A DNA stretch of 64,000 nucleotides, from contig NZ_JAALJI010000009.1 of assembly GCF_011064595.1 (NCBI RefSeq), positions 184,175-248,174 on the forward strand. Reading direction: 5' to 3'. Under the pieces are notes generated by a model. It worked only from the letters and a program-made list of their open reading frames with translations, was not told where the DNA came from and made no database searches. Within the stretch, counting starts at the first letter, position 1. The number at the start of each line of letters is the position of its first letter. This document shows, in pieces, positions 35,637 to 44,232 of the stretch. This DNA is from Paludisphaera soli. GTDB lineage: Bacteria; Planctomycetota; Planctomycetia; Isosphaerales; Isosphaeraceae. The position numbers were made by a program, and so were the translations under genes.

Positions 35637-36818
35637 ATGCGTGAGATCAGCGTGGCCATGATCGGCCAGGGCTTCATGGGGCGGACGCACTCCAACGCGT
35701 GGTCGCAGGTCCCCCGGTTCTTCAAGCCGCCGGTCCAGGCGGCCATGCACACGGTCTTCGGCCGCAACGCCGAAGCGGCGGCGGAGTTCGCGAAGACCTG
35801 GGGCTGGCGGAACGCCTCGACCGACTGGCAGGCGACCGTCGCCGACCCGGCGATCGACCTGGTCGACGTCGTCACGCCGAACAACATGCACGCCGAGGTC
35901 GCCCTCGCCGCGCTGAAGGCCGGCAAGAGCGTCGCCTGCGAGAAGCCGATCTCGCGGACGATCGAGGAAGGTCGGCTGATGGTCGCGGCCGCGAAGGAAG
36001 CCGGCGCGAAGACCTTCGTCTGGTACAACTACCGCCGATGCCCGGCCGTCGCCACCGCCTACAACCTGGTGAAGTCGGGCGCGCTGGGGACGATCCGCCA
36101 CGCCCGGGCGTTCTACCTGCAGGACTGGGCGGACGAGTCGATCCCGCTGATCTGGCGGTTCCAGAAGGAAGGCTCCGGCGCGGGCTCGCACGGCGACCTG
36201 AACGCCCACATCATCGACATGGTCCGCTTCGTGACCGGCGAGGAGGTCACCGAGATCGCCGGCGCCATCGCCGAGACGTTCATCAAGGAGCGCAAGCTCA
36301 TGACCGGCCCCACGGCCGGCGGGATCGCCGCGGGGGTCGGCGGGGCCGACAAGACCGGCCCGGTGACGGTCGACGACGCCGTGCTGTTCCTCTCGCGGCT
36401 CTCCGGCGGCGGCGTGGCCTCGTTCGAGGCCGCCCGCCAGGCGACCGGCAACCAGAACCGCAACGGCTTCGAGATCAACGGCTCCAAGGGCGCGCTCAAG
36501 TTCGACTTCGAACGCATGAACGAGCTGCAATACTACGACGCCACCCGCCCCCGCGTCGTCCAGGGCTGGACGACCATCATGTGCACCCACGGCGGCGACC
36601 ACCCCTACGCCGAGAACTGGTGGCCCGACGCCCACGTCCTGGGCTACGAGCACGGCTTCACCAACCAGGCGTATGACATCCTCCGCGTGCTGGGCGGCCA
36701 GGAGCCGGTCGTCCCGATCCCCGACTTCGAGGACGCCTATCAGACCCAGCGCGTCCTGGAAGCCGCGATGATCTCCGCCGTCGAGCGCCGACCGGTGACG
36801 CTCGACGAGGTGAAGTGA
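35637..36818 (+). CDS. Gfo/Idh/MocA family oxidoreductase
   Basis: A 393-aa NAD(P)-dependent oxidoreductase with a clean GQGFMGRTHSNAW nucleotide loop, the ACEKPIS motif and a GSHGDLNAHIIDMVRF catalytic-helix region with the conserved His. GAGGG-type repeats near residues 225-240 lengthen a loop. The family acts on sugars, polyols or inositol; planctomycetes have many, often for uncommon glycans. The start has GAGGG 6 nt upstream. It is followed after 108 bp by another family member, so the two may act in one pathway. Confidence 0.93.
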   Translation: MREISVAMIGQGFMGRTHSNAWSQVPRFFKPPVQAAMHTVFGRNAEAAAEFAKTWGWRNASTDWQATVADPAIDLVDVVTPNNMHAEVALAALKAGKSVACEKPISRTIEEGRLMVAAAKEAGAKTFVWYNYRRCPAVATAYNLVKSGALGTIRHARAFYLQDWADESIPLIWRFQKEGSGAGSHGDLNAHIIDMVRFVTGEEVTEIAGAIAETFIKERKLMTGPTAGGIAAGVGGADKTGPVTVDDAVLFLSRLSGGGVASFEAARQATGNQNRNGFEINGSKGALKFDFERMNELQYYDATRPRVVQGWTTIMCTHGGDHPYAENWWPDAHVLGYEHGFTNQAYDILRVLGGQEPVVPIPDFEDAYQTQRVLEAAMISAVERRPVTLDEVK

Positions 36819-36926
36819 CCGACCCGATCCGGCCGTCCCGACCCGCACCCCCGACCCCACCACCCGAACGACGCGGCCGGCGACCGTGACCGGCCGCGTC
36901 GAGAGCGAAGCGAGAGGAATCCTGCG

Positions 36927-38096
36927 ATGGGCGCTCCCTACGTCCTTTCCAACCCCCCCAAGGTCGCCCTGATCGGCGGCGGCTTCATCGGCCCCGTCCA
37001 CGCCGAGGCCCTGCGCCGGATCGGCGTCCACGTCGCCGGCCTGCTCGACATCAGCCCCGAGAAGGCCCGCCCCCAGGCCGAGAAGCTGGGCATCCCCAAG
37101 GTCTACAACACGATCGAGGAGGTCCTCGCCGACCCCGAGATCGGCGCGGTCCACCTGGCCTCGCCGAACGACATCCACTTCAAGCACGCCAAGATGGCGC
37201 TCGAGGCCGGAAAGCACGTCCTCTGCGAGAAGCCCCTGTCGGTCAGCTCGAACGAGTCGGCCGAGCTGGTGAAGCTCGCCGCGAGCCGCCCGAACCAGGC
37301 GGCCGGCGTGAACTACAACCTGCGGTTCTACCCGCTCGCCCAGGAGATGCACGCCCGTGTCGCCCGCGGCGACCTCGGCCGCATCATCTCCGTCGCCGGC
37401 TCGTATACCCAGGACTGGCTGCTCCTGGTCGACGACTACAACTGGCGGGTCGAGCCCGACGGCCACACCAACCTCCGGGCCATCGCCGACATCGGCACCC
37501 ACTGGATGGACCTCGCCCAGTTCATCACCGGCCGGCACATCGAGTCGGTCAACGCCGACCTCGCCACGTTCCACCCCGAGCGCAACCGCCCGATCGGCGG
37601 CGCCGAGACCTACTCCGGCCCCAACGCCACCAAGAAGGCGTCCGAGGCCGTGAAGATCACAACCGAGGACTACGGCGCGGTCATGCTCCACCTGTCGCAG
37701 GGGGCGCGCGGCGTCTTCTACGTCAACCAGATGCACGGCGGCCGCAAGAACCGCCTCTACCTGGAGATCTGCGGCACCGAGGGCTCGATGGTGTGGGACA
37801 GCGAGTCGCCCGAGCTGCTCTGGCTGGGCCGCCGTGGCGCCCCGAACCAGCTCATGAACCGCGACCCGGCAATCCTGAGCCCTGAGGCCGGGAACTTCAG
37901 CCACTACCCCGGCGGCCACGCCGAGGGCTTCCCCGACGCCTTCAAGCAGCTCGACCTGGCCTTCTACACCTACATCCAGGGCGGCTGCCAGGGCAAACCC
38001 AACTTCCCCACGTTCGCCGAAGGCGACCGCGAGGTCCGCATCTGCGAGGCCATCGCTCAGTCCGCCAAGGCCCGCAACTGGGTCACCGTGGCCTGA
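36927..38096 (+). CDS. Gfo/Idh/MocA family oxidoreductase
   Basis: A 389-aa oxidoreductase with the loop IGGGFIGPVHAEALRR, the LCEKPLS motif and IADIGTHWMDLAQFITG carrying the conserved His. NYNLRFYPLAQEM and GSYTQDWLLLVDDYNWR resemble glucose-6-phosphate-3-dehydrogenase-like planctomycete members more than the upstream gene; the two differ throughout, so they are not a recent duplicate. Substrate unknown. A GC-rich hairpin lies 15 bp after the stop. Confidence 0.93.
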   Translation: MGAPYVLSNPPKVALIGGGFIGPVHAEALRRIGVHVAGLLDISPEKARPQAEKLGIPKVYNTIEEVLADPEIGAVHLASPNDIHFKHAKMALEAGKHVLCEKPLSVSSNESAELVKLAASRPNQAAGVNYNLRFYPLAQEMHARVARGDLGRIISVAGSYTQDWLLLVDDYNWRVEPDGHTNLRAIADIGTHWMDLAQFITGRHIESVNADLATFHPERNRPIGGAETYSGPNATKKASEAVKITTEDYGAVMLHLSQGARGVFYVNQMHGGRKNRLYLEICGTEGSMVWDSESPELLWLGRRGAPNQLMNRDPAILSPEAGNFSHYPGGHAEGFPDAFKQLDLAFYTYIQGGCQGKPNFPTFAEGDREVRICEAIAQSAKARNWVTVA

Positions 38097-38111
38097 CCGA
38101 CCGAACGAGCC

Positions 38112-38139
38112 GGGCCGCCCCCCTCGCCGGGGGCGGCCC
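38112..38139 (+). terminator. hairpin terminator after the oxidoreductase pair
   Basis: A perfect 11-bp stem, GGGCCGCCCCC (38112-38122) with its complement (38129-38139), encloses a 6-nt loop. No T-run follows, so termination efficiency is uncertain. Confidence 0.6.
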
Positions 38140-38180
38140 GCTCACGCCAGATCGCACGCGAGGCGTCCCGAGGGAAGTCG

Positions 38181-39899
38181 ATGGATATTCAGGCGGCGCT
38201 GGAGGCGGCGATCGGGGCCGAGGAGATCGAGGTGCCGTTCGGCGGCCACCTGCTCCTCGAACGCCCCCTGCTGAACAAGGGGACCGCCTTCACCGCCGCC
38301 GAGCGGCGCGAGCTGGGGCTGCTCGGGCTCTTGCCGCCGCACGAGGAGACCCTCGAAGAGCAGCTCGATCGCGCCTACCAGGCGTACGGAGACAAGACCA
38401 CCGACCTGGAACGCCACATCTATCTCCGGGCCTTGCAGGACACCAACGAGACCCTCTTCTACAGGCTGATCCTCGACCACCTGCCCGAGATGCTGCCGAT
38501 CATCTACACCCCGACGGTCGGCCTGGCCTGCGAGCGGTTCAGCCACATCCTGAGGCGGCCTCGGGGCCTCTTCCTGTCGTATGCCGAGCGCGATCAGCTC
38601 GACGAGATCCTGGAGAACGCGGCCTCGCCCCGCGTGGAGGTGATCGTCGTGACCGACGGCGAGCGCATCCTGGGCCTGGGCGACCAGGGCGCCGGCGGGA
38701 TGGGCATCCCCATCGGCAAACTCTCGTTGTACACCGCCTGCGCGGGGATCCACCCGGCCACGACCCTGCCCATCGTGCTCGACGTGGGGACGAACAACCA
38801 GGAACGCCTGGACGACCCGCTCTACATCGGCTGGCGGAGCCGACGGGTCGACGGCGCAGAGTACGACGCCTTCGTCGACGCGTTCGTCCAGGCCGTCCGG
38901 CGACGCTTCCCGAACGTCCTGCTCCAGTGGGAGGACTTCGCCCAGCCCCACGCCGGGCCGCTGCTGGAACGCTACCGCGACCAGCTCTGCACGTTCAACG
39001 ATGACATCCAGGGGACGGCCGCCGTGACCACCGGTGCCTTGCTGGCGGCCGTGGCCGGTTCGGGCGGCGCGCTCCGCGATCAGCGGGTCGCGGTCCTGGG
39101 GGCGGGCTCGGCCGGTTGCGGCATCGCCGAGCAACTCGTCGCGACGATGAAGGCGGAAGGGATGACCGAGGCCGAGGCCCGCGGCCGCTTCTTCATGATC
39201 GACCGCGCCGGCCTGATCCACGACGCGATGGACGGCCTGCGCGACTTCCAGAGCAGGCTCGCCCAGCCGCACGCCCGCGTCGCGGGCTGGAACTCCGGCT
39301 CCGGCCCGTCGATCGGCCTGCTGGACGTGGTGAAGCGGGCCCGGCCGACCGTGCTCATCGGCGTCTCCGCCCAGCCGGGGGCGTTCACGGAGGAGGTGGT
39401 CCGGACGATGGACTCCCAGGTCGATCGCCCGATCATCTTCCCGCTCTCGAACCCCACGTCGCGCGTCGAGGCCACGCCCGCCGACCTCATCGCCTGGACC
39501 GACGGCCGGGCCTTGATCGCCACCGGGTCGCCGTTCACGGCCGTCGAGCATGGCGGCCGGACGTACCCGATCGCCCAGTGCAACAACTCGTACATCTTCC
39601 CGGGGATGGGCCTGGGGGTGCTCGCCTCGGGGGCCCGGCGGGTCAGCGACGGCATGTTCATGGCGGCGGCCCGGGCGCTGGCCGAAGCCTCGCCGGCGTC
39701 GCACGACCCCCGCGGGGCCGTGCTCCCCCCCCTGACGGACGCGCGGCGGATCTCCCGCGCGATCGCCCGCGCCGTCGCCCTGGCGGCGCGTGACGAGGGG
39801 CTGGCGACGAGGTTCGGGCCATCCGACGACCTGGATGCCCTCCTCGACGCGAGGACATGGACGCCGCGCTACCTTCCGATCCGTCGCAAGCCGATCTGA
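38181..39899 (+). CDS. NAD-type malic enzyme (large form)
   Basis: A 572-aa malic enzyme that decarboxylates malate to pyruvate with reduction of NAD(P)+. The length matches the large MaeA/eukaryotic-like form. Markers are [14 protein letters not shown] and IIYTPTVG (the tyrosine is catalytic), [15 protein letters not shown], the lysine region [32 protein letters not shown] (metal Asp) and the dinucleotide fold [13 protein letters not shown]. Coenzyme preference for NAD is inferred from the form, not measured. It is convergent with nuoM, with 13 bp between stops. Confidence 0.94.
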   Translation: MDIQAALEAAIGAEEIEVPFGGHLLLERPLLNKGTAFTAAERRELGLLGLLPPHEETLEEQLDRAYQAYGDKTTDLERHIYLRALQDTNETLFYRLILDHLPEMLPIIYTPTVGLACERFSHILRRPRGLFLSYAERDQLDEILENAASPRVEVIVVTDGERILGLGDQGAGGMGIPIGKLSLYTACAGIHPATTLPIVLDVGTNNQERLDDPLYIGWRSRRVDGAEYDAFVDAFVQAVRRRFPNVLLQWEDFAQPHAGPLLERYRDQLCTFNDDIQGTAAVTTGALLAAVAGSGGALRDQRVAVLGAGSAGCGIAEQLVATMKAEGMTEAEARGRFFMIDRAGLIHDAMDGLRDFQSRLAQPHARVAGWNSGSGPSIGLLDVVKRARPTVLIGVSAQPGAFTEEVVRTMDSQVDRPIIFPLSNPTSRVEATPADLIAWTDGRALIATGSPFTAVEHGGRTYPIAQCNNSYIFPGMGLGVLASGARRVSDGMFMAAARALAEASPASHDPRGAVLPPLTDARRISRAIARAVALAARDEGLATRFGPSDDLDALLDARTWTPRYLPIRRKPI

Positions 39900-39912
39900 G
39901 GTCGTCGGCTCC

Positions 39913-41619
39913 TTACCGCGCGCGGGCCACCTGCGGCGGGCCGGCGTCCCGGGACTCGGCCATTGGGCCGGCGGCGTTGCGAGCGCTCCCCTCGGCCACC
40001 CCCTGGACGACCCGGTCGACCGAGGGGCTCATCCAACGCAGGACGAGGGGCTGCGGGAAGACGCCCATCAGGACGGTCAGGACGACCAGCGGGGCGGCGA
40101 TGACGATCTCGCGGGCGGTCAGGTCGGGCAGGTCCTTCCAGGTCTCGTTGCGGCCGAGGAAGACGCGCTGGATGGTCCAGAGGATGTAGCCGGCCGTGAG
40201 CACGACGGCGGCGGCGGCCAGGACGCCCAGCGTCACGCTGTAATGGAAGGCGGCGAGGACCACGAAGATCTCGGCGACGAAGCCACAGAGGCCTGGGAGG
40301 CCCATCGAGCCGAAGAAGATCACGTACGACATCGCCCCGTAGACCGGCATCGCGTCGTTCAGCCCGCCGAGGCTGTCCAGGTCGCGGGTGTGCGCCCGGT
40401 CGTAGATCACGCCGACCAGGAAGAACATCGCGGCCGACGTGACCCCGTGGGCCAGCATCATGTACATCGCGCCGTTGACGCCGTAGGCGTAGTAGCCCGA
40501 GCCGCCGGCCAGGTTCATGGCCGCCATCCCCAGCGTGACGTAGCCCATGTGGCTGATGGAGCTGTACGCCACCAACTTCTTGAAGTCGGTCTGGGCCATC
40601 GCCGCGAGCGCGCCGTAGAGGATGCTGAAGACCCCCAGGGCGGCCACGACATACGACCAGTCGAACGCCCCCGCCGGGGCGAGCGGCCAGGCCAGCCGGA
40701 TCAGGCCGTAACCGCCGACCTTCAGCAAGACGCCGGCCAGGATCATGCTGATGGGCGTCGGCGCCTGGACGTGGGCGTCGGGCAGCCAGGTGTGGAACGG
40801 GAACGACGGCAGCTTGACCAGGAATCCGACCAGGAACAGCACGAACACCCAGTCCTGGATCCAACGCCCGTAATACCCCGTCGTCGAGGCGATCGTGGTC
40901 AGGGCGACGACGTCGAACGTCCCCGCCTGGAACCCGCCCGCCGGGGCGTCGCCGGGCCAGAAGTACAGGATCAGGATCGCGACCAGGATGAAGACCGACC
41001 CGAACAGCGTATACAGCAGGAACTTGATCGCCGCATACTCCCGCTCCTCGCCGCCCCAGACGGCGATCAGGAAGTACATCGGCAGAAGCATCACCTCGAA
41101 GAAGACGTAGAAGAGGAACAGGTCGAGCGCCAGGAAGACCCCCGTCATGCTGGCGACCAGCAGAAGGAAGAGGGCGTAGTAACCCCGCACCTGCTTCTCG
41201 ATCCCCCACGACGCCAGGCAGGCCAGCAGGCTCACCAGGCCCGTCAGCACCAGCAGGCTGACGCTGATCCCGTCGAGGCCCAGGTAGTACTGGATATTGA
41301 AGGCCGGGATCCAATCGCGACGGATGACGAGGTTCCCGTCCACGTCCCCCGCCCCCATGGCCTCGGAAGCGGGCCAGGAAACCACTCGGATCGCAGCCGC
41401 CCGCTCCGCCAGCGGCGCATTCGCCCGATCGTCGCCGACGTAGATGGCGAGCGCCACGAGGGCCAGCAGCAACCCGGCCGCCGTGAACCCGGTCGCGACG
41501 TATTTGACCAGGCGCTCCGACCCCTTCGGCACGCACAGGACGACGCCCGCGCCGATCAGGGGGACGAGCCAGAGGGAGGTCAGCAGCAGGTAGTCGCTCA
41601 TGATCGGAGCACCGGGCAA
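39913..41619 (-). CDS. nuoM: NADH-quinone oxidoreductase subunit M
   Basis: A 568-aa membrane subunit of complex I, one of the antiporter-like proton channels. About 14 helices are visible. Conserved polar residues are in FEVMLLPMYFLI (helix-5 Glu) and in the LPSFPFHTWLPDAHVQAP lysine/His helix. MILAGVLLKVGGYG and VAYSSISHMGYV are strong NuoM signatures. It is 39 bp downstream of nuoL. No nuoN follows; the next gene is the convergent malic enzyme. Confidence 0.95.
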   Translation of the reverse strand: MPGAPIMSDYLLLTSLWLVPLIGAGVVLCVPKGSERLVKYVATGFTAAGLLLALVALAIYVGDDRANAPLAERAAAIRVVSWPASEAMGAGDVDGNLVIRRDWIPAFNIQYYLGLDGISVSLLVLTGLVSLLACLASWGIEKQVRGYYALFLLLVASMTGVFLALDLFLFYVFFEVMLLPMYFLIAVWGGEEREYAAIKFLLYTLFGSVFILVAILILYFWPGDAPAGGFQAGTFDVVALTTIASTTGYYGRWIQDWVFVLFLVGFLVKLPSFPFHTWLPDAHVQAPTPISMILAGVLLKVGGYGLIRLAWPLAPAGAFDWSYVVAALGVFSILYGALAAMAQTDFKKLVAYSSISHMGYVTLGMAAMNLAGGSGYYAYGVNGAMYMMLAHGVTSAAMFFLVGVIYDRAHTRDLDSLGGLNDAMPVYGAMSYVIFFGSMGLPGLCGFVAEIFVVLAAFHYSVTLGVLAAAAVVLTAGYILWTIQRVFLGRNETWKDLPDLTAREIVIAAPLVVLTVLMGVFPQPLVLRWMSPSVDRVVQGVAEGSARNAAGPMAESRDAGPPQVARAR

Positions 41620-41658
41620 AGGGGTCTCGCGGCTTCGGTTCGGGCCGGGGTCGGGGCG

Positions 41659-43947
41659 TCAGCCCACCCAGGCGTAGACGCCGGCGAAGAGGCCGATCAG
41701 GGCCAGCGTCAGGTACATCAGATAATTACGGATCCGACCCGTCTGGATCGACCGCGCGCGGTCGCCGGCGGCGTACACGGCTTGCGCCATCGTGTTCACC
41801 GCGCCGTCGACGCCGAACCGGTCGAACAGGCCGCCCAGCCGGCTCAGCAGCTCGACCGTTCGTGCCGAGCCGTCGACGAACCCGTCGATCAGGTGGCGGT
41901 CGATCCCCGAGCAGGCCTTCGCCAGCCGCAGGCAGGGCCGGACCAGCGCCAGGTCGTACAGGTCGTCGAAGTACCACTTGTTCTTGAACAGGGCGTAGAG
42001 CGGCCGGAACCGCGACGCGGCCCGGATCGGGCTCAGGCGGAGGGCGGGCAGGAACGGCAGCCCGGCGGGTGCGTAATAGAGCGCCGAGAGCCCGAAGCCG
42101 AGCGCCACGATCAGCAGCGAGGCCCCGAGCGCGTAGCCGTGCGCGGCGTGGGCGTCGATCGCGCCGGCCGGCTCGCCGTGGGCGATCATCCGTTGCAGGA
42201 GGGGCGTCCCGATCGGCAGGCCGAGCCAGACCGTCCAGCCGGCGAAGACGCTGAGCGTCGCCAGCAGGATCAACGGGCGGGTCATGACCGGCTCGCTCTC
42301 GTGAGCGTGGGCCGCCGGGTTCAACTCGTGCAGCGGGGCGCCTTCGCCCTGTTCGGCCTCCTCGGCCGCGAGGACGCCTTCCTCGTCCCGCGCGTGGGCG
42401 ACGCGCGCCGTGTGCGGGTCGGGGAAGCCTCGGGGCGCGCCGGCGAAGACCAGGAACCACATCCGGAACATGTAGAACGTCGTCAACAACGCCCCGACGA
42501 CCGGCAGGACGAACAGCAACGCGTGCTCGGGGCTCTGCCAGACGCGCGCCAGGGCGGCGGCCAGGACGGCGTCCTTCGAGTAGAATCCGCTGAAGAACGG
42601 CACGCCCGAGATCGCCAGCACACCCACCAACATCGTCGCCGCCGTGATCGGCATCCGCCTGCGGAGCCCGCCAAGGCCCGACATCTCATAGGTGTGGACG
42701 CTGTGATAGACGCTCCCCGCGCCCAGGAAGAGCAGGGCCTTGAAGAAGGCGTGGGTCAGCAGGTGGAAGACCCCCGCCGACCAGCCGCCGACCCCCAACG
42801 CGAGCATCATGAAGCCGAGCTGGCTGACCGTCGAATAGGCGAGGACCTTCTTGTAGTCCGTCTGCACCATCGCGACGGTCGCACCGATGAGAAGCGTGAT
42901 CCCGCCCGTGTAGGCGATCGTCAGCAGGACCTCGGGCGTGAAGACCGGGAAGAACCGCGCGACGAGGTACACGCCGGCCGCGACCATCGTCGCCGCGTGG
43001 ATCAGGGCCGAGACGGGCGTCGGCCCCGCCATCGCGTCCGGCAGCCAGACGTGCAGCGGGAACTGCGCGCTCTTCCCCGCGCAGCCGGCGAAGATCCCCA
43101 GCCCGGCGAGCGTCAACAAACCATAGGCGATCGAGGGGGTGGGCCAGTCCCCGATGTGGAAATCCGGCCCGCGGAAGGGGACGCGATCGGCGGGGGTCAA
43201 CGGCCTGGCGACGTTCAATTGGCCCGCGGCGTCGCGGAGTCCCGAGGAGACCTCGTGGAAGTCGAACGTGCCGAGCGCCGACCAGAGGATCCCCAGGCCG
43301 ATCAGCATGCCGACGTCGCCCACGCGGTTGACGACGAACGCCTTGTTGGCGGCGTCGGCGTTCGACTTCTCCTCGTACCAGAAGCCGATCAGCAGGTAGG
43401 AGCAGACCCCGACCAGTTCCCAGAAGACGAAGATCATGAACAAATTCGACGCCGCGACCAGCCCGAGCATCGAGAAGCAGAAGAGCGAAAGGTACGCGAA
43501 GAACCGGGGGTATCGCGGGTCCTCGGCCATGTAGCCGATCGAATAGACGTGGATCAGGGTCGCGACGAACGTGACCATCAGGAAGAGGATCGCCGCAAGT
43601 CCGTCGATGTGGACGCCCAGCGGCAGGGACAGCCGTCGTCCCGCCTCGGGTGACCCGAGGACGACCCAGTCGAAGCTCCCCTTCCAGGCGAGCGGACCGG
43701 CATGGATCGCGTGGGCGTCGGCGAGTGCGGCGGCCTCGTGATGGGCCGGCTCGGCGAGTGCGGCGCGTTGTTCGATCAGGAAGTAATCGAAGAATCCGAT
43801 CGCGCTGAGGACGCACGAGGCGGCGATCGCGCCGGTGGCGATCGCGGCGTTGAGCCGGCCGAGCTTGCGGATGAACAGGATCTCGACGAGGAAGGCCGCC
43901 AGGGGGATCAAGACGGCGGCCGTGTAGAGACCCACCTGCCAGGGCAT
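41659..43947 (-). CDS. nuoL: NADH-quinone oxidoreductase subunit L
   Basis: A 762-aa complex I subunit, the largest antiporter-like proton channel with the long lateral helix. GVHIDGLAAILFLMVTFVATLIHVYSIGYM and FWELVGVCSYLLIGFWYEE with AANKAFVVNRVGD are NuoL signatures; AQFPLHVWLPDAMAGPTPVSALIHAATMVAAGVY follows. It is about 150 residues longer than the E. coli protein, mainly from a hydrophilic Ala/Glu/His-rich insertion at about residues 505-560. Only nuoM follows; nuoK and the rest of the operon are absent upstream, where dnaE diverges. Confidence 0.95.
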   Translation of the reverse strand: MPWQVGLYTAAVLIPLAAFLVEILFIRKLGRLNAAIATGAIAASCVLSAIGFFDYFLIEQRAALAEPAHHEAAALADAHAIHAGPLAWKGSFDWVVLGSPEAGRRLSLPLGVHIDGLAAILFLMVTFVATLIHVYSIGYMAEDPRYPRFFAYLSLFCFSMLGLVAASNLFMIFVFWELVGVCSYLLIGFWYEEKSNADAANKAFVVNRVGDVGMLIGLGILWSALGTFDFHEVSSGLRDAAGQLNVARPLTPADRVPFRGPDFHIGDWPTPSIAYGLLTLAGLGIFAGCAGKSAQFPLHVWLPDAMAGPTPVSALIHAATMVAAGVYLVARFFPVFTPEVLLTIAYTGGITLLIGATVAMVQTDYKKVLAYSTVSQLGFMMLALGVGGWSAGVFHLLTHAFFKALLFLGAGSVYHSVHTYEMSGLGGLRRRMPITAATMLVGVLAISGVPFFSGFYSKDAVLAAALARVWQSPEHALLFVLPVVGALLTTFYMFRMWFLVFAGAPRGFPDPHTARVAHARDEEGVLAAEEAEQGEGAPLHELNPAAHAHESEPVMTRPLILLATLSVFAGWTVWLGLPIGTPLLQRMIAHGEPAGAIDAHAAHGYALGASLLIVALGFGLSALYYAPAGLPFLPALRLSPIRAASRFRPLYALFKNKWYFDDLYDLALVRPCLRLAKACSGIDRHLIDGFVDGSARTVELLSRLGGLFDRFGVDGAVNTMAQAVYAAGDRARSIQTGRIRNYLMYLTLALIGLFAGVYAWVG

Positions 43948-44165
43948 GTTCGGACGTCCTTCGTTGCGATCGCGTCGCTGCGTAGCGTTGCAGGCCCGGC
44001 TCGCGACCCGTCGGGCGGGGCCTCGCGATCCGGCCCGCGCGAGGGGGCGCCGGCACTCCGGCCGGGCGAGGCGTGAGCCTGGACTATGTCACACCGCCCC
44101 CGCCGTTGCAAGCCCCCGCCGATGCCGGGTCGACCTCCGCGACGGGTCCCCCTCGCCCGCTCGAT

Positions 44166-44175
44166 ATGGTATACT
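44166..44175 (+). promoter_or_regulatory. candidate extended -10 promoter for dnaE
   Basis: TGGTATACT at about 44167-44175 is an extended -10 (TGn plus TATACT, the latter a five-of-six match) in an otherwise GC-rich stretch. The -35 region is poor, as is usual for extended -10 promoters. It would give a leader of about 50 nt before the ATG at 44233. Confidence 0.45.
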
Positions 44176-44232
44176 GACTGGACGCAGGTTCACGCAAAAC
44201 CGTCGTCATCCTCGCGCCGGGAGCAATCGGGA

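Noticed and set aside
33277..38096. The three Gfo/Idh/MocA genes as recent tandem duplicates
   Set aside because: Their nucleotide loops, mid-regions and lengths differ throughout, and one is on the opposite strand. They look like separate old paralogs, common in planctomycetes.
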